Part shown: positions 1-9,696 of the stretch, piece after piece | Position numbering within the stretch: the first letter of the stretch is position 1 | Layout: each line of letters starts with the position of its first letter | Assembly (NCBI GenBank): GCA_027493615.1 | Contig: JAOSKK010000005.1 | Span: 62,001-126,000 of the forward strand | DNA length: 64,000 bases | DNA from: Verrucomicrobiota bacterium | GTDB taxonomy: Bacteria; Verrucomicrobiota; Verrucomicrobiia; Limisphaerales; J093 | Reading direction: 5' to 3' | Made by a program: the position numbers and the translations under genes | Notes under the pieces: generated by a model | Database searches by the model: none | Told to the model about the DNA's origin: nothing | What the model saw: the letters and a program-made list of their open reading frames with translations, nothing else

Positions 1-472
1 ACACCCGGGCCGGGTTGCCGGCCACCACGGTGTAAGCCGGGACGTCCCGGGTCACGACACTGCCGGCACCGACCAACGCAAACTCGCCAATGGTCACGCC
101 ACACAGCAGGGTGGTGCCGGAGCCGATGGAGGCTCCGCGTTTGACCAGCGTGGGGCGGCATTCCCAGTCCGCCTCGGTTTGCAGTTGGCCGTTGCCGGCC
201 GTGGCGCGTGGGTAAAGGTCGTTGATGAACGTCACATTGTGCCCGACGAAGACTTCGTCCTCGATGGTCACTCCTTCGCAGATGAACGTGTGGCTTGAGA
301 TCTTGCAGCGCCGGCCGATCCGGGCGCCCTTCTGGACCTCGACAAACGTGCCGATCTTGGATTCGTCCCCCACCTCGCATCCGTACAGGTTGGTAAACCC
401 GAAGATGCGGACGTTGCGCCCCAACTTCACGTCGGGCGCGATCAAGCGAAACGGATGAGCGTTCTGCTCCAT
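1..472 (-). CDS. Left-handed beta-helix (hexapeptide) sugar N-acetyltransferase, 3' end outside the window
   Basis: The ATG at 472 opens a frame that stays open to the window edge (157 codons visible). The protein is built of hexapeptide-repeat turns (for example VKLGRNVRIFGF, IGRRCKIS, VTIEDEVFVGHNVTF) and ends with the usual VVAGNPARV. This is the WbpD/WlbB type of acetyltransferase, which acetylates a 3-amino group on a UDP-sugar to make 2,3-diacetamido sugars for surface polysaccharide. The Gfo/Idh gene directly upstream is the matching WlbA/WbpB-like oxidoreductase, separated by 34 bases, so the two are likely co-transcribed. The family call is firm; the exact sugar substrate is inferred from the pairing. 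Only the extreme C-terminus is missing. Confidence 0.85.
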   Translation of the reverse strand, partial: MEQNAHPFRLIAPDVKLGRNVRIFGFTNLYGCEVGDESKIGTFVEVQKGARIGRRCKISSHTFICEGVTIEDEVFVGHNVTFINDLYPRATAGNGQLQTEADWECRPTLVKRGASIGSGTTLLCGVTIGEFALVGAGSVVTRDVPAYTVVAGNPARV

Positions 473-506
473 AGGTCCTCCTTGACGCGGATCCGATGTC
501 GTCAGC

Positions 507-1706
507 CTACGGGGTCGTGGTGAACACGGGCCGGACCTTGCCGTTGGCCAGGCCGGACTTGCCGTTGCGCGCGCCAGCCTTTCCGTTGGCCGAGGCGGCC
601 TTGCCGTTGGCGACGACCACCTTGCGGTGGCCATTGCCATTCCGGCCGTTGTGACCGTTGCCGGAAACGACCTGTGGCGCGGGAGCAGGGTCGAAGGTAA
701 CTGGCGCCCCCTGTTCCTTCAGCGACCGGCTCGAAGCTTCGAGGATACGAACCATCTCAAGGGCCTGGCGCCCGTCGGACAGCGGGCGGTTGCCCGTCCG
801 GATGCAGTCCAGGAAATGCTGGCATTCGACCTTGAGCGGCTCTTCCTGTTTGAGGTAGGGCGAGTAGACGTCGCCGTAATGGTACGAGTAATGGAACTCG
901 GCGAACGTATCGTAGTGCGGCGGGCGCTCGACGCGGGTGTCGAAGATCCGGATTTTCTCGAGGCTGGCGAGGTCGTCGTAAACGATCATGCGGCGGCTGC
1001 CGACGATGGTCATTTCGCGGACCTTGCGCGGGTCGAGCCAACTACTCTGGATCATGGCGGAGCGTTCCTTGCGGAACTGCAGGCAAAGGGAGGTGACGTC
1101 CTCGATACCCGGCGTGACGTGGGCACTGCCGCGGCAGTTCACGCTGAGCGGTGTCTCCTCGAGGATGTAGAGGATGATCGAGATGTCGTGCGGCGCGAGG
1201 TCCCACGTCACATTGATGTCCTTCTGGTACAGGCCCAGGTTCAGGCGGCGCGACGCGATGTAGCGGATGTCGCCGATGTCGCCCTGCTCGACGATCTCCT
1301 TGATGCGCCGGACGGGGGACGAATAGAGGAAGGTGTGACCGACCATGAGGGTCAAGCCGCGTTTGTCGCTTTCGGCGATCAGGTCCTGGCACTCGGCGAC
1401 GGATCGGGCGAGGGGTTTCTCGACAAAGACATGCTTGCCGGCTTGGAGCGCGGCCAACGCGAGCCGGTGGTGGGTACCGACGGGCGTGGCGATGACGATG
1501 GCGTCGAGTTGCTTGCTTTCCAGCAGTTGCTCGAAGCGGGTGGTGGCCTCGACCTCGGGGTAGAGGGACTTGATGTGCCGCAGTCGCTGTTCGTCGCGGT
1601 CACAGACGAGCTTGAGCCGGCAATCGGGTAAGGCTCGGAGGTTGCGGATCAGGTTGGGCCCCCAGTAACCGCACCCAACCACTCCGACGTTAACGGGTTG
1701 ATTCAT
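507..1706 (-). CDS. Gfo/Idh/MocA NAD-dependent sugar dehydrogenase (WlbA/WbpB-like)
   Basis: Intact 399-residue protein. The N-terminus carries a Rossmann motif (VGVVGCGYWGPNLIRNL, residues ~7-23), and the family motif HVFVEKPLARS lies near residue 92. These enzymes oxidise C3 of a UDP-N-acetyl-hexuronate or similar sugar nucleotide. The neighbour downstream is a hexapeptide acetyltransferase, as in 2,3-diacetamido-uronate pathways. The last ~52 residues are unusual: a Gly/Asn-rich stretch followed by four heptapeptides each ending in NGK (bases 537-620), outside the catalytic fold. The ATG at 1706 overlaps the 3' end of the sugar transferase gene by 17 bases, which suggests translational coupling. 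The substrate is inferred, not shown. Confidence 0.88.
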   Translation of the reverse strand: MNQPVNVGVVGCGYWGPNLIRNLRALPDCRLKLVCDRDEQRLRHIKSLYPEVEATTRFEQLLESKQLDAIVIATPVGTHHRLALAALQAGKHVFVEKPLARSVAECQDLIAESDKRGLTLMVGHTFLYSSPVRRIKEIVEQGDIGDIRYIASRRLNLGLYQKDINVTWDLAPHDISIILYILEETPLSVNCRGSAHVTPGIEDVTSLCLQFRKERSAMIQSSWLDPRKVREMTIVGSRRMIVYDDLASLEKIRIFDTRVERPPHYDTFAEFHYSYHYGDVYSPYLKQEEPLKVECQHFLDCIRTGNRPLSDGRQALEMVRILEASSRSLKEQGAPVTFDPAPAPQVVSGNGHNGRNGNGHRKVVVANGKAASANGKAGARNGKSGLANGKVRPVFTTTP

Positions 1707-2460
1707 ACGTCCTTGGTGATAACAGAGGTGATACTGCAGCGTCCGACACGGCGGGCACCAACGATTGTGTATCGCTGACGCCTTTCTCCTTCGAGTCGCC
1801 GGATGCCCCGTCCCGCTGTCCCTTCAACCCCTCGAGCATTTGCCCGAGCATGACGAACGGGGTCCGCAACACGATGGAAAAATCGAGGAGCAGGGACTGG
1901 CGCCGGACGTAATCGATGTCCAGATCGACCATTTGGTCGAAGCTGGTCCGGTTCTTGCCTTTGACCTGCCAGAGCCCGGTGAGGCCGGGCAGCGCGTTGA
2001 AACGTTCGCGCTGCACCACCGAGTAATGCTCCAGTTCGGAAGGGATGCAGGGGGCGCGGACCCACCCAGCTCATCTCGCCGCGCCAGACGTTCCAGAGTT
2101 GGGGAGTTCATCGAGTCCGGTCGCCCGCAGCAAGGGGCCCCAGCGAATGAGACGGGGGTCGCGTCCGGCATCCAGCTTCTTCTGGGCGCAGCCTTTGGCC
2201 CTCAACAGCCGCATGTGCTCCCGATGCACCCGGTCATCCGCGTTGACGTGCATGGAACGAAACTTCAGACAGATGAACGGCTTCAGGTCCAAGCCAACCC
2301 GCTCCTGACGAAAGAAAACGGGACCGGGCGAGACGAGCTTGATCAGGGCGGCCAGGAACGCCATGAGCGGCGCCACGAACGGCAAGGTCAGGATGATGAG
2401 CGCGCGGTCCAGAATTCGCTTCCAGCGCGGCGCCTGATGCGATTGGGCGATAGCCGGCAC
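1690..2460 (-). CDS. Polyprenyl-phosphate sugar-1-phosphate transferase (bacterial sugar transferase family), two frameshifts
   Basis: This enzyme starts glycan assembly by moving a sugar-1-phosphate onto the lipid carrier at the inner membrane. The N-terminal part has one membrane segment (about residues 14-40) and the family motif RQERVGLDLKPFICLKFRSM; the C-terminal part has GLTGLWQVKGKNRTSFDQM and VDLDIDYVRR. It is a short, single-helix (WcaJ/WbaP C-terminal type) form. The reading frame breaks near 2095 (after DELPN) and again near 2050 (after the GPRPLHP region); joining the three frames restores the family consensus DELPxLWNVxRGEMSxVGPRP, so an assembly error is more likely than a pseudogene. 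The GTG start at 2460 is a best guess. Downstream genes are sugar-modifying enzymes. Confidence 0.85.
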
Positions 2461-2494
2461 GGGTGCTTCCGTCCGAGCGTCAGGGAAGGAGGTT

Positions 2495-3286
2495 TCACGC
2501 GATCCCTCCGGCGGGTTGAGTTCCTTCGTGCTTTGTGCGGCCCAAGAGCTTGCCGAGGAACGAGCGGGGTCGGCTGGCTGGCGGTGGCGGAGGACCCGCC
2601 GATGGGTTCGAGTAGTGCGAGCGCGGCAGCTTGTTAATGGCCTCGGTGCGGTTGTGGACGTGGAGCTTTTCGTAGATGCGCCGGATGTACGTCCGCACGG
2701 TACCCAGTCCCAGGCCGGTTGAGGTGGCGATCTCCTTGTACAAATGCCCTTGCGCCAGCAACTTCAGGATCTCGGTCTCGCGACGCGAGAGCGATCCGAG
2801 ATCGGAGCTGTGAACGGGATGCGCCTCGAAATGGGCCATGACGCGGCGGGCGATGGCACCGGACATGGGTGCCTCGCCGCGGGTGATGTCGATGGCCGCC
2901 TGGGTAATCTTTTCCAACGGCTCACTTTTCAGCAGATAACCAGTGGCACCCGCCTGAAGCGCGCTGAAGACCGCTTCGGGGTTGGCGAAGGCGGTGAGGA
3001 CCAAGAACTGGGTGGTGCCCATTCGGGGCTTGAGCTCGCTGATGAGGTCGTGCCCGCTGAGGCGGGGGAGCCCCAAATCGACGAGGGCGACATCCGGCGC
3101 CACTGTGGGCAGGGCCTCGAGGGCGGCTTCGCCGCAGAAGTAATTACCAACAAGCTCGAACCGGGAGTCCGAGCGGATGAGACCGACGATCTCCTCGTGT
3201 TGGCGGGGATCGTCCTCGACCACCGCAATCCGTACGAGACGAGTCGTCGGGCGGTCGCTTGGGCTGTCGGTGGTGACTTCCTTCAT
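2495..3286 (-). CDS. NarL/LuxR-family two-component response regulator
   Basis: Intact, 263 residues from the ATG at 3286 (a TTG 24 bases upstream is in frame but less likely). Receiver domain at residues ~17-135: acidic pocket EDD (24-26), phospho-acceptor Asp ~70 in LVDLGLP, Thr ~98 and Lys ~120 in YLLKSEP. LuxR-type helix-turn-helix at ~164-222 (LSRRETEILKLLAQG, GTVRTYIRRIYEKL). It would bind DNA on phosphorylation by the HisKA_3 kinase encoded 280 bases upstream on the same strand, a typical NarL-type pairing. The gene leads into the polysaccharide genes downstream, so it may regulate them; that is inference. The C-terminus has a proline-rich tail. Confidence 0.92.
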   Translation of the reverse strand: MKEVTTDSPSDRPTTRLVRIAVVEDDPRQHEEIVGLIRSDSRFELVGNYFCGEAALEALPTVAPDVALVDLGLPRLSGHDLISELKPRMGTTQFLVLTAFANPEAVFSALQAGATGYLLKSEPLEKITQAAIDITRGEAPMSGAIARRVMAHFEAHPVHSSDLGSLSRRETEILKLLAQGHLYKEIATSTGLGLGTVRTYIRRIYEKLHVHNRTEAINKLPRSHYSNPSAGPPPPPASRPRSFLGKLLGRTKHEGTQPAGGIA

Positions 3287-3482
3287 GTCTCCAAGGTTTC
3301 CGAACTCCAAAACTGTCGGGATAGGTAACCATGCGTAAAGGTTCCAGTAAAGTCATACCTTCTACATACAGTGGGATCTGGCATACGGACGGGGCGCGGG
3401 GACGACGGTCGCCAACCCAACCCGGTTGGATGACAACGCCACGGGGTACACAGTCCACGTAACTATTTGTAGACAAGTCGGT

Positions 3483-3492
3483 TGTGATCACA
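3483..3492. promoter_or_regulatory. 10-bp perfect palindrome TGTGATCACA upstream of the response regulator
   Basis: The 280-base gap between the sensor kinase (ends 3590) and the regulator (starts 3286) holds TGTGATCACA, which resembles the half-sites of a CRP/FNR-type operator but with a shortened spacer. The gap is also less GC-rich than the surroundings, as expected for a promoter region of the regulator gene. I see no clear -35/-10 pair. A chance palindrome cannot be excluded. Confidence 0.25.
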
Positions 3493-3589
3493 TCACCCTA
3501 ATGTAGCAAGACTTAAGCCAATGATCAGTCGCGCTGCGGGTGGGATTGCGAGCGGGATTGGGAACGGACTCGTGCGCCCGCGATCCGGC

Positions 3590-6500
3590 TCAAGAAAGCC
3601 GCCTCAAGATGGGCAGCCGAAAGACGATGCTGGTGCCCTTGCCGGGGCTCGAAAGCAGCTTGAACTCGCCGCCGAAGGCGTGGATACGCGAGCGCATACC
3701 TTCGATGCCACGTCGTTTGCCTCGAGTCTCTTGCGGAGTCTGCAGGGCGTCCGCCGGGTCGCGAGCAGGCAGGCCGCAGCCATTGTCGACGACGGCGAGT
3801 TCGAGCCATGTCGAAGGATCTCCACGGCGGGCAAGCACGCGGGCGGCGACGCGCACCTCGCTGGCGTGGGCATGGCGCACCACGTTGGCGAGCGCCTCCC
3901 ACATGACGAGAACGGCGGCACGACAAGCCCGGGCGTCCAGGAGCAGGTTCTCGGGATGGGTTGGAAAGTCCCAGCAAGCCAACAACCCGGCCTCGTCGAG
4001 CACCGTGGCGGCATGCTCACGAATCTCCGCCAACAGATCACCCAGGACCCGATCCTGGCCGTCGGTACCGTCCAGAAAGACGCGCATCCGGCCAAGAAGG
4101 TGGTCGACCTCGGTCGAGAGGCGATCGAGTCCTTCGCGGGCCGGGCCCTCGTGCACATGCGCGCGGAGGTGATGGCTCATCGCGCGGAGGCGGGTGAGGC
4201 TCGATCCGAGGGCGTCATGGAGATCCTGCGCGATCCACTCGCGCTGGCGTATCAAATCGGTCTGGCGTTGAAACTGGTGCGAGCGGTCCCGCTGCCGAAG
4301 CCGCCCCCGCCACATCGCGAAGCCGCCCGCGCACGCCAACCCGGCCACCAGCATCTGAAACCACCGCGTCTCGCCCAGGGAAGGCTCGAAGGCGACGCCC
4401 AGCGTCGTGACCGGAGAGGCGGCCCCACCGAACCACCGGACGGTGCGCACAGAGAAGCGGTAATGGCCGGGCCGGAGATTCTCGTAGTTCACGGTTTCCC
4501 GGTCGCCGGCGTCCACCCAGTCCGGGTCCACACCCTCGAGGCGGTAGCGGAAGCGCAAGCGTTCCTTGCCCTGGAGAGCCACGGCGCCGTAGGCGACTTC
4601 GAGGCTGCGATGACTGGCCGGGGAGACCCTGAGGTCAACGCGCAGGTTGGACCCGCTGGGGGCGTCGCGGAAGCTGGACAAGGGCCACGCCTGGTCATCG
4701 AAGGCGACCTTGCCGTTCAGGACCAGCCGGTGGATCACGGGCACCGGCGGGGGGACTCCTCGACGGCCGCCGGGTCGATGACCGCAACACCCCGCGGGGT
4801 GGGAAACCAGAGACGACCATCGGGGGGTGCGGCAAGCGGCCGGCTGGCTCTTCTGGCCGTTGGTCTCGCTGATGATCAGCCCATCGTCCACATCGTAGAT
4901 CTTGCACTGCAGCCGATCGATCTGGCCGCTGAGCCGCGCGTCGAAGTCGGTCTTTGCCACGGAAAAAATCCCGCGATCCGCACCAAACCAAAGCCGGCCC
5001 GAATCATCTTCAATCACCTCGTTGATGACCTCGTCAAAAGCCCGTCCTCGGCGGTGAACAAGCGCGCCTCGAACTCGGGCACCGACCCGCCGGAAGCGGC
5101 CGCCGGTGAGGCCGGGATTGGGCGGCGCTGAACCAGCCGCAGCAAGCCGCCCCGGGTCCCGGCCCACAGCACCCCGTTTGCGTCGATATGCAGCGCCCAG
5201 ACGAAGTCGGTTCCACGGCCCACCGGCAATCCGATCTTCTGGACCTCGATTTGCGGGGCGTCACGGCCCGGGGAGGCAGAGCCGGGCACGGACGGAGGTC
5301 GGATCAGCCGGAGGCGCGCCAAGCCACCGCCGAAGGTGCCGGCCCAAAGCCAGCCATCGCGGTCTTCGCGGAGCACCCGCACATCGCTGTGCGGCAGACC
5401 CTGGCTCGGTCCGAACTGGTGCCACTGATCGTCCCGCCAAAGCATCAACCCGGACTCGCGTCCCACCCAGACGTTGCCCTCCTGATCGGAGAGGATCACG
5501 CGAACCTTGTTCGCGGCGCGTTCGGCCTGCCAGCGGTGAGTTATGAGCTGGCCCCCGGCCAGACACTCGAGGGAATCCCCGTGCCGATCCACAACCGCCC
5601 CATGCGGTCGGTGTGCAAGGCGCGAACGCTGGGGCTGCCGAGCGGCCTGGGCAACGCCACGGGCCGGACCACACCCCCATCGCAGACCGCCAAACCCTCC
5701 TCTGTGCCCAGCCAGACCCGATGGGCATCGGTGGGACAGGCGGCGACCGTCCAGACGTTCGGGTGCGGAAGACCTTCCTCGAGGCTGAGCATCTGCACAG
5801 GCGCGGGGGTCCACCGGTTGAGTCCACCGCGCTCGGTGCCGATCCACAGGTTGCCCTCCCGATCCTCGAGCAGGCAGGTGATCCAGATATCGGATAATCC
5901 CTCGGCAATGCCGAAGCGGACCAGGCGCCCTTCGGGATCGGCACGGTAAAGGCCCGTGATGTCCCCGCCCATCCAGCGGTTTCCGGCGCGGTCAACGAGG
6001 AAGCCCTGGCTGGAGTGCGTGAGGATCTCGGGACCGCCCGGGCGGGGTTGAACCCGCCCGTCGTCGCAGACCGAAAGCCCCCAGTCCGCCAAGAGCCAGA
6101 CCTCTCCCCCGGCTGGCCGCTGATCAAGGCCGGTTGGGACAGCGTTCCCGACGGCACGACGAACTCATCGTGCAGACCTTCTTCCGGTGACAACCGGCTG
6201 ACACCCCGGCTCCGGGAGAGCCAGAGCTTGCCCGCGCCGTCCTCGTGAATGGCGTGAATGGCAGGCTGTAAAGCCGCACCCGAATGCGGATCGGGCCCAG
6301 CCAAAGCCGCCACCTCCCAGCGGCCGTTGTGCAGGCGGCTCAGACCACCCACGGTTCCCACCCAGAGGTCGCCGTTGCGAGCCGCGCAAAGACTGAGGAC
6401 GCGGTCATCCGCCAGACCGTCCACCTGGGTGATACGCGCCGCGCCCTGGGCAGAAAGGCGGAACAAGCCGCCGCTGGCGGTCCCCACCCAGAGTTGGCCG

Positions 6501-6865
6501 CGGCCATCTTCCGCCAAGGCCGTGCAGGGTTCGTGCGGGAAATCGCGATGGACGCGGAACTCCCGGCCATCGAAACGCGCCAAGCCACTGCGGGTGCCGA
6601 CCCACAGGTAACCGTCACGGGTCTGCAAGATGGCCCGGATGGCGTTGTCGGGCAGCCAGTTCTTCGTGGTGAAGACTGCCTTGACGTAGCGAGTGGGCCA
6701 CGGAGAGCCCGCCAGGCTCGGGCGACCGTCGCGACCATCTTCCCCCGGCAAGCCGAGCGGGTCGGGCGAATATCCACTGGCCCATTGCGTCGCCGCAATG
6801 GCTGCAATGCCCAGCCGGGCCAGTCTATTTCCGGACACAGACACGCTCTCCCCGACGGCCCGCAC
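3590..6865 (-). CDS. Beta-propeller (Reg_prop) / Y_Y_Y sensor histidine kinase, HisKA_3 type, multiple frameshifts
   Basis: A ~1,090-residue sensor. From the N-terminus: possible signal sequence; a long run of propeller repeats with the recurring pattern DGxLWVGT (for example RDGYLWVGTRSGLARF, NGDLWVGTVGGLSRL, EGNLWIGTERGGLNRW, DGWLWAGTFGGGLARL); a Y_Y_Y-type beta-sandwich (RLRFRYRLEGVDPDW, VNYENLRPGHYRF); one membrane helix (MLVAGLACAGGFAMW); the phospho-acceptor box WIAQDLHDALGSSLTRL; and an ATPase domain (ANVVRHAHA, DNGCGLPA, GIEGMRSRIHAFGG). The frame is broken at least five times (near 6106 in a C5 run, 5580, 5037, 4850 and 4760), yet every segment matches the family, so I read it as one gene. 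The partner is the NarL regulator downstream. Such sensors often detect polysaccharide breakdown products; the ligand here is unknown. GTG start at 6865 is uncertain. Confidence 0.85.
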
Positions 6866-7113
6866 CGCCCAGGGTCCGCCTCCTCCACCCTCTCCCGCCC
6901 ACTTCCGCGAACAGCGATACTTTCAACTACACCGGCAAAACCGACGATAACTTGACAGTTTCGTGCGCTGAACCTAACGCCCAGTGACAGAGGCGCAATC
7001 AGAAAAACCGCGTCCGGGCGCCCGGCATCATGCCCGCTCATCTCGCACGCCAGTTGCTCAGCGGAACCAACTTGTGTACTCTCGTGCGCTTTGAAAGTCG
7101 ATTGCCGAAAATC

Positions 7114-7716
7114 ATGGAAGAAAGCAGGACTGAACTAGCATCGGACACGGCCGCACCCGGGAACGCCGTCACCCCCCTCACCGAGGCCGAGCCTTCGGCG
7201 CCGGAGCCCGTCACCAACGCCACCCCGACGCCCCCCCTCGCCGCGGACCAACTCGAGACCCTCCGCGCCCAGGCCGCGCAAGCCGGGGCCAACTGGGACC
7301 GTTACCTCCGGGCCGTGGCCGACTTGGACAACTACCGGAAACGCGCCGCCCGTGAGAAGGGCGAGGCCGCTCAGGCGGCCGTCGAGTCGCTCCTGGGCAA
7401 GCTGCTGCCCGTGCTGGACAACTTCGAGATGGCACTGGCGGCCGCGGCGGATCCAACCACCACCGTGGAATCACTGCGCAGCGGGGTGACCCTGATCCAG
7501 GGTCAACTCCGGCAGGCCCTGACCGAAGCCGGGTTGGAGGAGATCAACGCCCTGGGTCAGCCGTTCGATCCCAACGTCCACGAGGCCGTGTCGCAACTGG
7601 AATCCACCGAAGTTCCTGAGAGTCATGTCCTTCACCAACTCCGCAAGGGCTACCGATTGCGGGGCCGCTTACTGCGACCGGCCAGTGTCGTGGTGGCCCG
7701 TCCGCCGACCGTCTGA
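7114..7716 (+). CDS. grpE: GrpE nucleotide exchange factor for DnaK
   Basis: Intact, 200 residues from the ATG at 7114; an in-frame GTG/ATG further upstream would add an unlikely N-terminus. The protein has an acidic, proline-rich N-terminus, the long coiled-coil core (NWDRYLRAVADLDNYRKRAAREK), the conserved LLPVLDNFEMAL, and the C-terminal beta domain signature GQPFDPNVHEAV. It releases ADP from DnaK in the cytoplasm. dnaJ follows 15 bases downstream, so they form an operon; dnaK is not in the window. I looked for a CIRCE element upstream and did not find one. Confidence 0.95.
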   Translation: MEESRTELASDTAAPGNAVTPLTEAEPSAPEPVTNATPTPPLAADQLETLRAQAAQAGANWDRYLRAVADLDNYRKRAAREKGEAAQAAVESLLGKLLPVLDNFEMALAAAADPTTTVESLRSGVTLIQGQLRQALTEAGLEEINALGQPFDPNVHEAVSQLESTEVPESHVLHQLRKGYRLRGRLLRPASVVVARPPTV

Positions 7717-7731
7717 GCGCGCGTCATCCCC

Positions 7732-8891
7732 ATGGCCAAGCGCGACTACTACGAAGTCCTCGGCGTCCCGCGGGATGCCGACGAGGAGGCGATCAAGAAG
7801 GCCTACCGCAAGCTGGCGGTGAAGCTGCACCCCGACAAGAACCCGGGGGACAAGACCGCGGAGGAGAAGTTCAAGGAACTGGGCCAGGCTTACGAAGTCC
7901 TGAGCGACCCCCCAGCGGCGGGCGGCCTACGATCGCTTCGGCCATGCGGCCTTCGACCCGCGCAGCCGCGCAGGGGCGCCGGGCCGCGGCGGGGAGGCTT
8001 CGGCGGTTTCCACGATCCCTTCGAGATCTTCCGTGAGGTCTTCGGCGGCGGTGGGGGGGGAGCATCTTCGACGAGTTCTTTGGAGGGCAAACCCGGAGCG
8101 ATCCAGGGGCCGCCCAACGCGGGGCTGATCTCCGCTACGACCTTGAAATCACTTTCGAGGAAGCCGCCCGGGGCTGCGAACGCGAGATCGTCCTCGAAAA
8201 GGCCGCCCCTTGCGACACCTGCCATGGCTCGGGCGCCGAGGCCGGGTCGGGGCGGAAGAACTGCCCCGCCTGCGGTGGCCGCGGGAATGTCGAGCAGGTC
8301 CTCGGGGGCTTCATGCGGGTGCGGCAGACCTGCCCGCGGTGCGGCGGCGCCGGGCGCATCATCGAACGTCCTTGCCGCGCATGCCAGGGCACGGGCCAAC
8401 GCGAGAAGCAATCGACCGTCACCATCCGCGTCCCCGCCGGCGTGGAGAACGGGACCCGGCTGCGCTCCAGCGGGAATGGGGAAGCCGGGGTCCGGGGCGG
8501 CCCGCCCGGCGACCTCTATGTCGTCCTGCACGTCCAACCCCACGACATTTTCCATCGCGACGGCGACGACCTGTTGTGCGAGATGCCGATCAGTTTCGTC
8601 CAGGCTGCCTTGGGCGCCGAACTCGAAGTCCCGACCCTCGACGGCTCGGCCAACATCCGCATCCCACCGGGCACGCAGACCGGTACCGTGTTTCGGCTCA
8701 AGGGCAAGGGCGTGCGCAACGTCCAGGGCTACGGCACGGGCGACCTGTTGGTACGGGTCCTCGTCGAAGTCCCCACCCGGCTGACCGGCCCGCAAAAGGC
8801 GAAGCTTGAGGAATTCGGGGCCCTATGCGACGGCGACACCAACCCTCGCAGCCGCACCTTCTGGGAGCGTGCCCGCGATCTGTTCCGTTGA
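7732..8891 (+). CDS. dnaJ: Chaperone DnaJ (Hsp40), three frameshifts
   Basis: J domain at residues ~4-60 with the HPD motif ([10 protein letters not shown]), a Gly/Phe-rich region ([17 protein letters not shown]), a cysteine-rich zinc region with all four CxxCxGxG repeats ([32 protein letters not shown]), and the C-terminal substrate-binding domains ([25 protein letters not shown]). It stimulates DnaK ATPase. The frame breaks at a C6 run (7908-7913), again near 7960-7990, and at a G8 run (8053-8060). Because the full protein is recovered by following the frames and the breaks sit on homopolymers, these are almost certainly sequence errors. Length ~386 residues is normal. Confidence 0.93.
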
Positions 8892-8907
8892 TCCGTCTCC
8901 TGCCCTG

Positions 8908-9696
8908 ATGCACCGTTGCTACCTCCCGCCTGAGGCGTGTCAAGGGACCGCGCTCGAGCTTTCCGGCAGCGAAGCCCACCACGCGCTGCACGTGCTCCGG
9001 GTGCGTGTCGGCGACCCGTTGTGGGTACTGGACGGGGCGGGTCACTCGCATCGCTGTGTGGTGAAGGCCCTCGGACGTCACCGCGTAACCCTTGGCGTGG
9101 AAGAACGACTGTTCTTCCCGCGCCAACCGCACCAAATCACCCTGATCCAGGCGGTGGCCAAACCGCGGAGCATGGATTGGGTCGTCCAGAAAGCCACTGA
9201 ACTAGGCGCCCACCGGTTGATCCCGGTCCTGACCGAGCGCAGCATCCCGCACCTCGATCAGGCCGACGCCGCCCGCAAGGCGGCCCGCTGGCGGGACCTT
9301 GCCATCGAGGCGCTCAAACAATGCGGCACGCCGTGGCTGCCGGTGATCGACCCACCCCGGTCCTTGAGCGAATTCCTCGCCCGGGTTCCGCGGTTTGACC
9401 TGACGCTGGTGGCGGCCTTGGCCGGGTCGCCCCGACATCCCCGCGAGCCGTGGGAGGGGTTCTTCCGCGAACACGGTCGTGTCCCCGACAATGTCGCTGT
9501 CTGGATTGGGCCGGAAGGTGACTTCACGCCCGCGGAACTCGAAGCCGTCGTCGCGGCCGGGGCCGTCCCCATCACGCTGGGCCCGTATGTGCTGCGGTGC
9601 GAGACCGCCGCTGTGGCCTGCCTGGCGATCCTCGCCTACGAGCTCGCGGCCTGCGCCTGGGACTCGAGGAAGTCGCAGGCCACCGGGAGCACCTGA
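8908..9696 (+). CDS. rsmE: 16S rRNA (uracil-1498-N3)-methyltransferase RsmE
   Basis: Intact, 262 residues from the ATG at 8908, 16 bases after dnaJ. An N-terminal PUA-like domain (residues ~1-70) is followed by a SPOUT knot domain with LIQAVAKPRSMDWVVQKATELG, IGPEGDFTPAELEA and the C-terminal LGPYVLRCETAAVACLAILA that forms the SAM-binding knot. It methylates U1498 of 16S rRNA. Linkage dnaJ-rsmE is common in bacteria. The last 61 bases overlap the converging glycosyltransferase gene. Confidence 0.95.
   Translation: MHRCYLPPEACQGTALELSGSEAHHALHVLRVRVGDPLWVLDGAGHSHRCVVKALGRHRVTLGVEERLFFPRQPHQITLIQAVAKPRSMDWVVQKATELGAHRLIPVLTERSIPHLDQADAARKAARWRDLAIEALKQCGTPWLPVIDPPRSLSEFLARVPRFDLTLVAALAGSPRHPREPWEGFFREHGRVPDNVAVWIGPEGDFTPAELEAVVAAGAVPITLGPYVLRCETAAVACLAILAYELAACAWDSRKSQATGST

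Noticed and set aside
3525..5131. Plus-strand open frames over the sensor kinase (up to 536 codons)
   Set aside because: Antisense shadows of the histidine kinase; repetitive propeller coding sequence keeps them open.
6953..6981. TTGACA with a weak -10 ahead of grpE
   Set aside because: The -10 (TAACGC) is poor and lies 130 bases from the start; not enough to call a promoter.
7716..7731. CIRCE or other heat-shock operator near grpE-dnaJ
   Set aside because: No inverted TTAGCACTC-type repeat is seen in or ahead of the operon.
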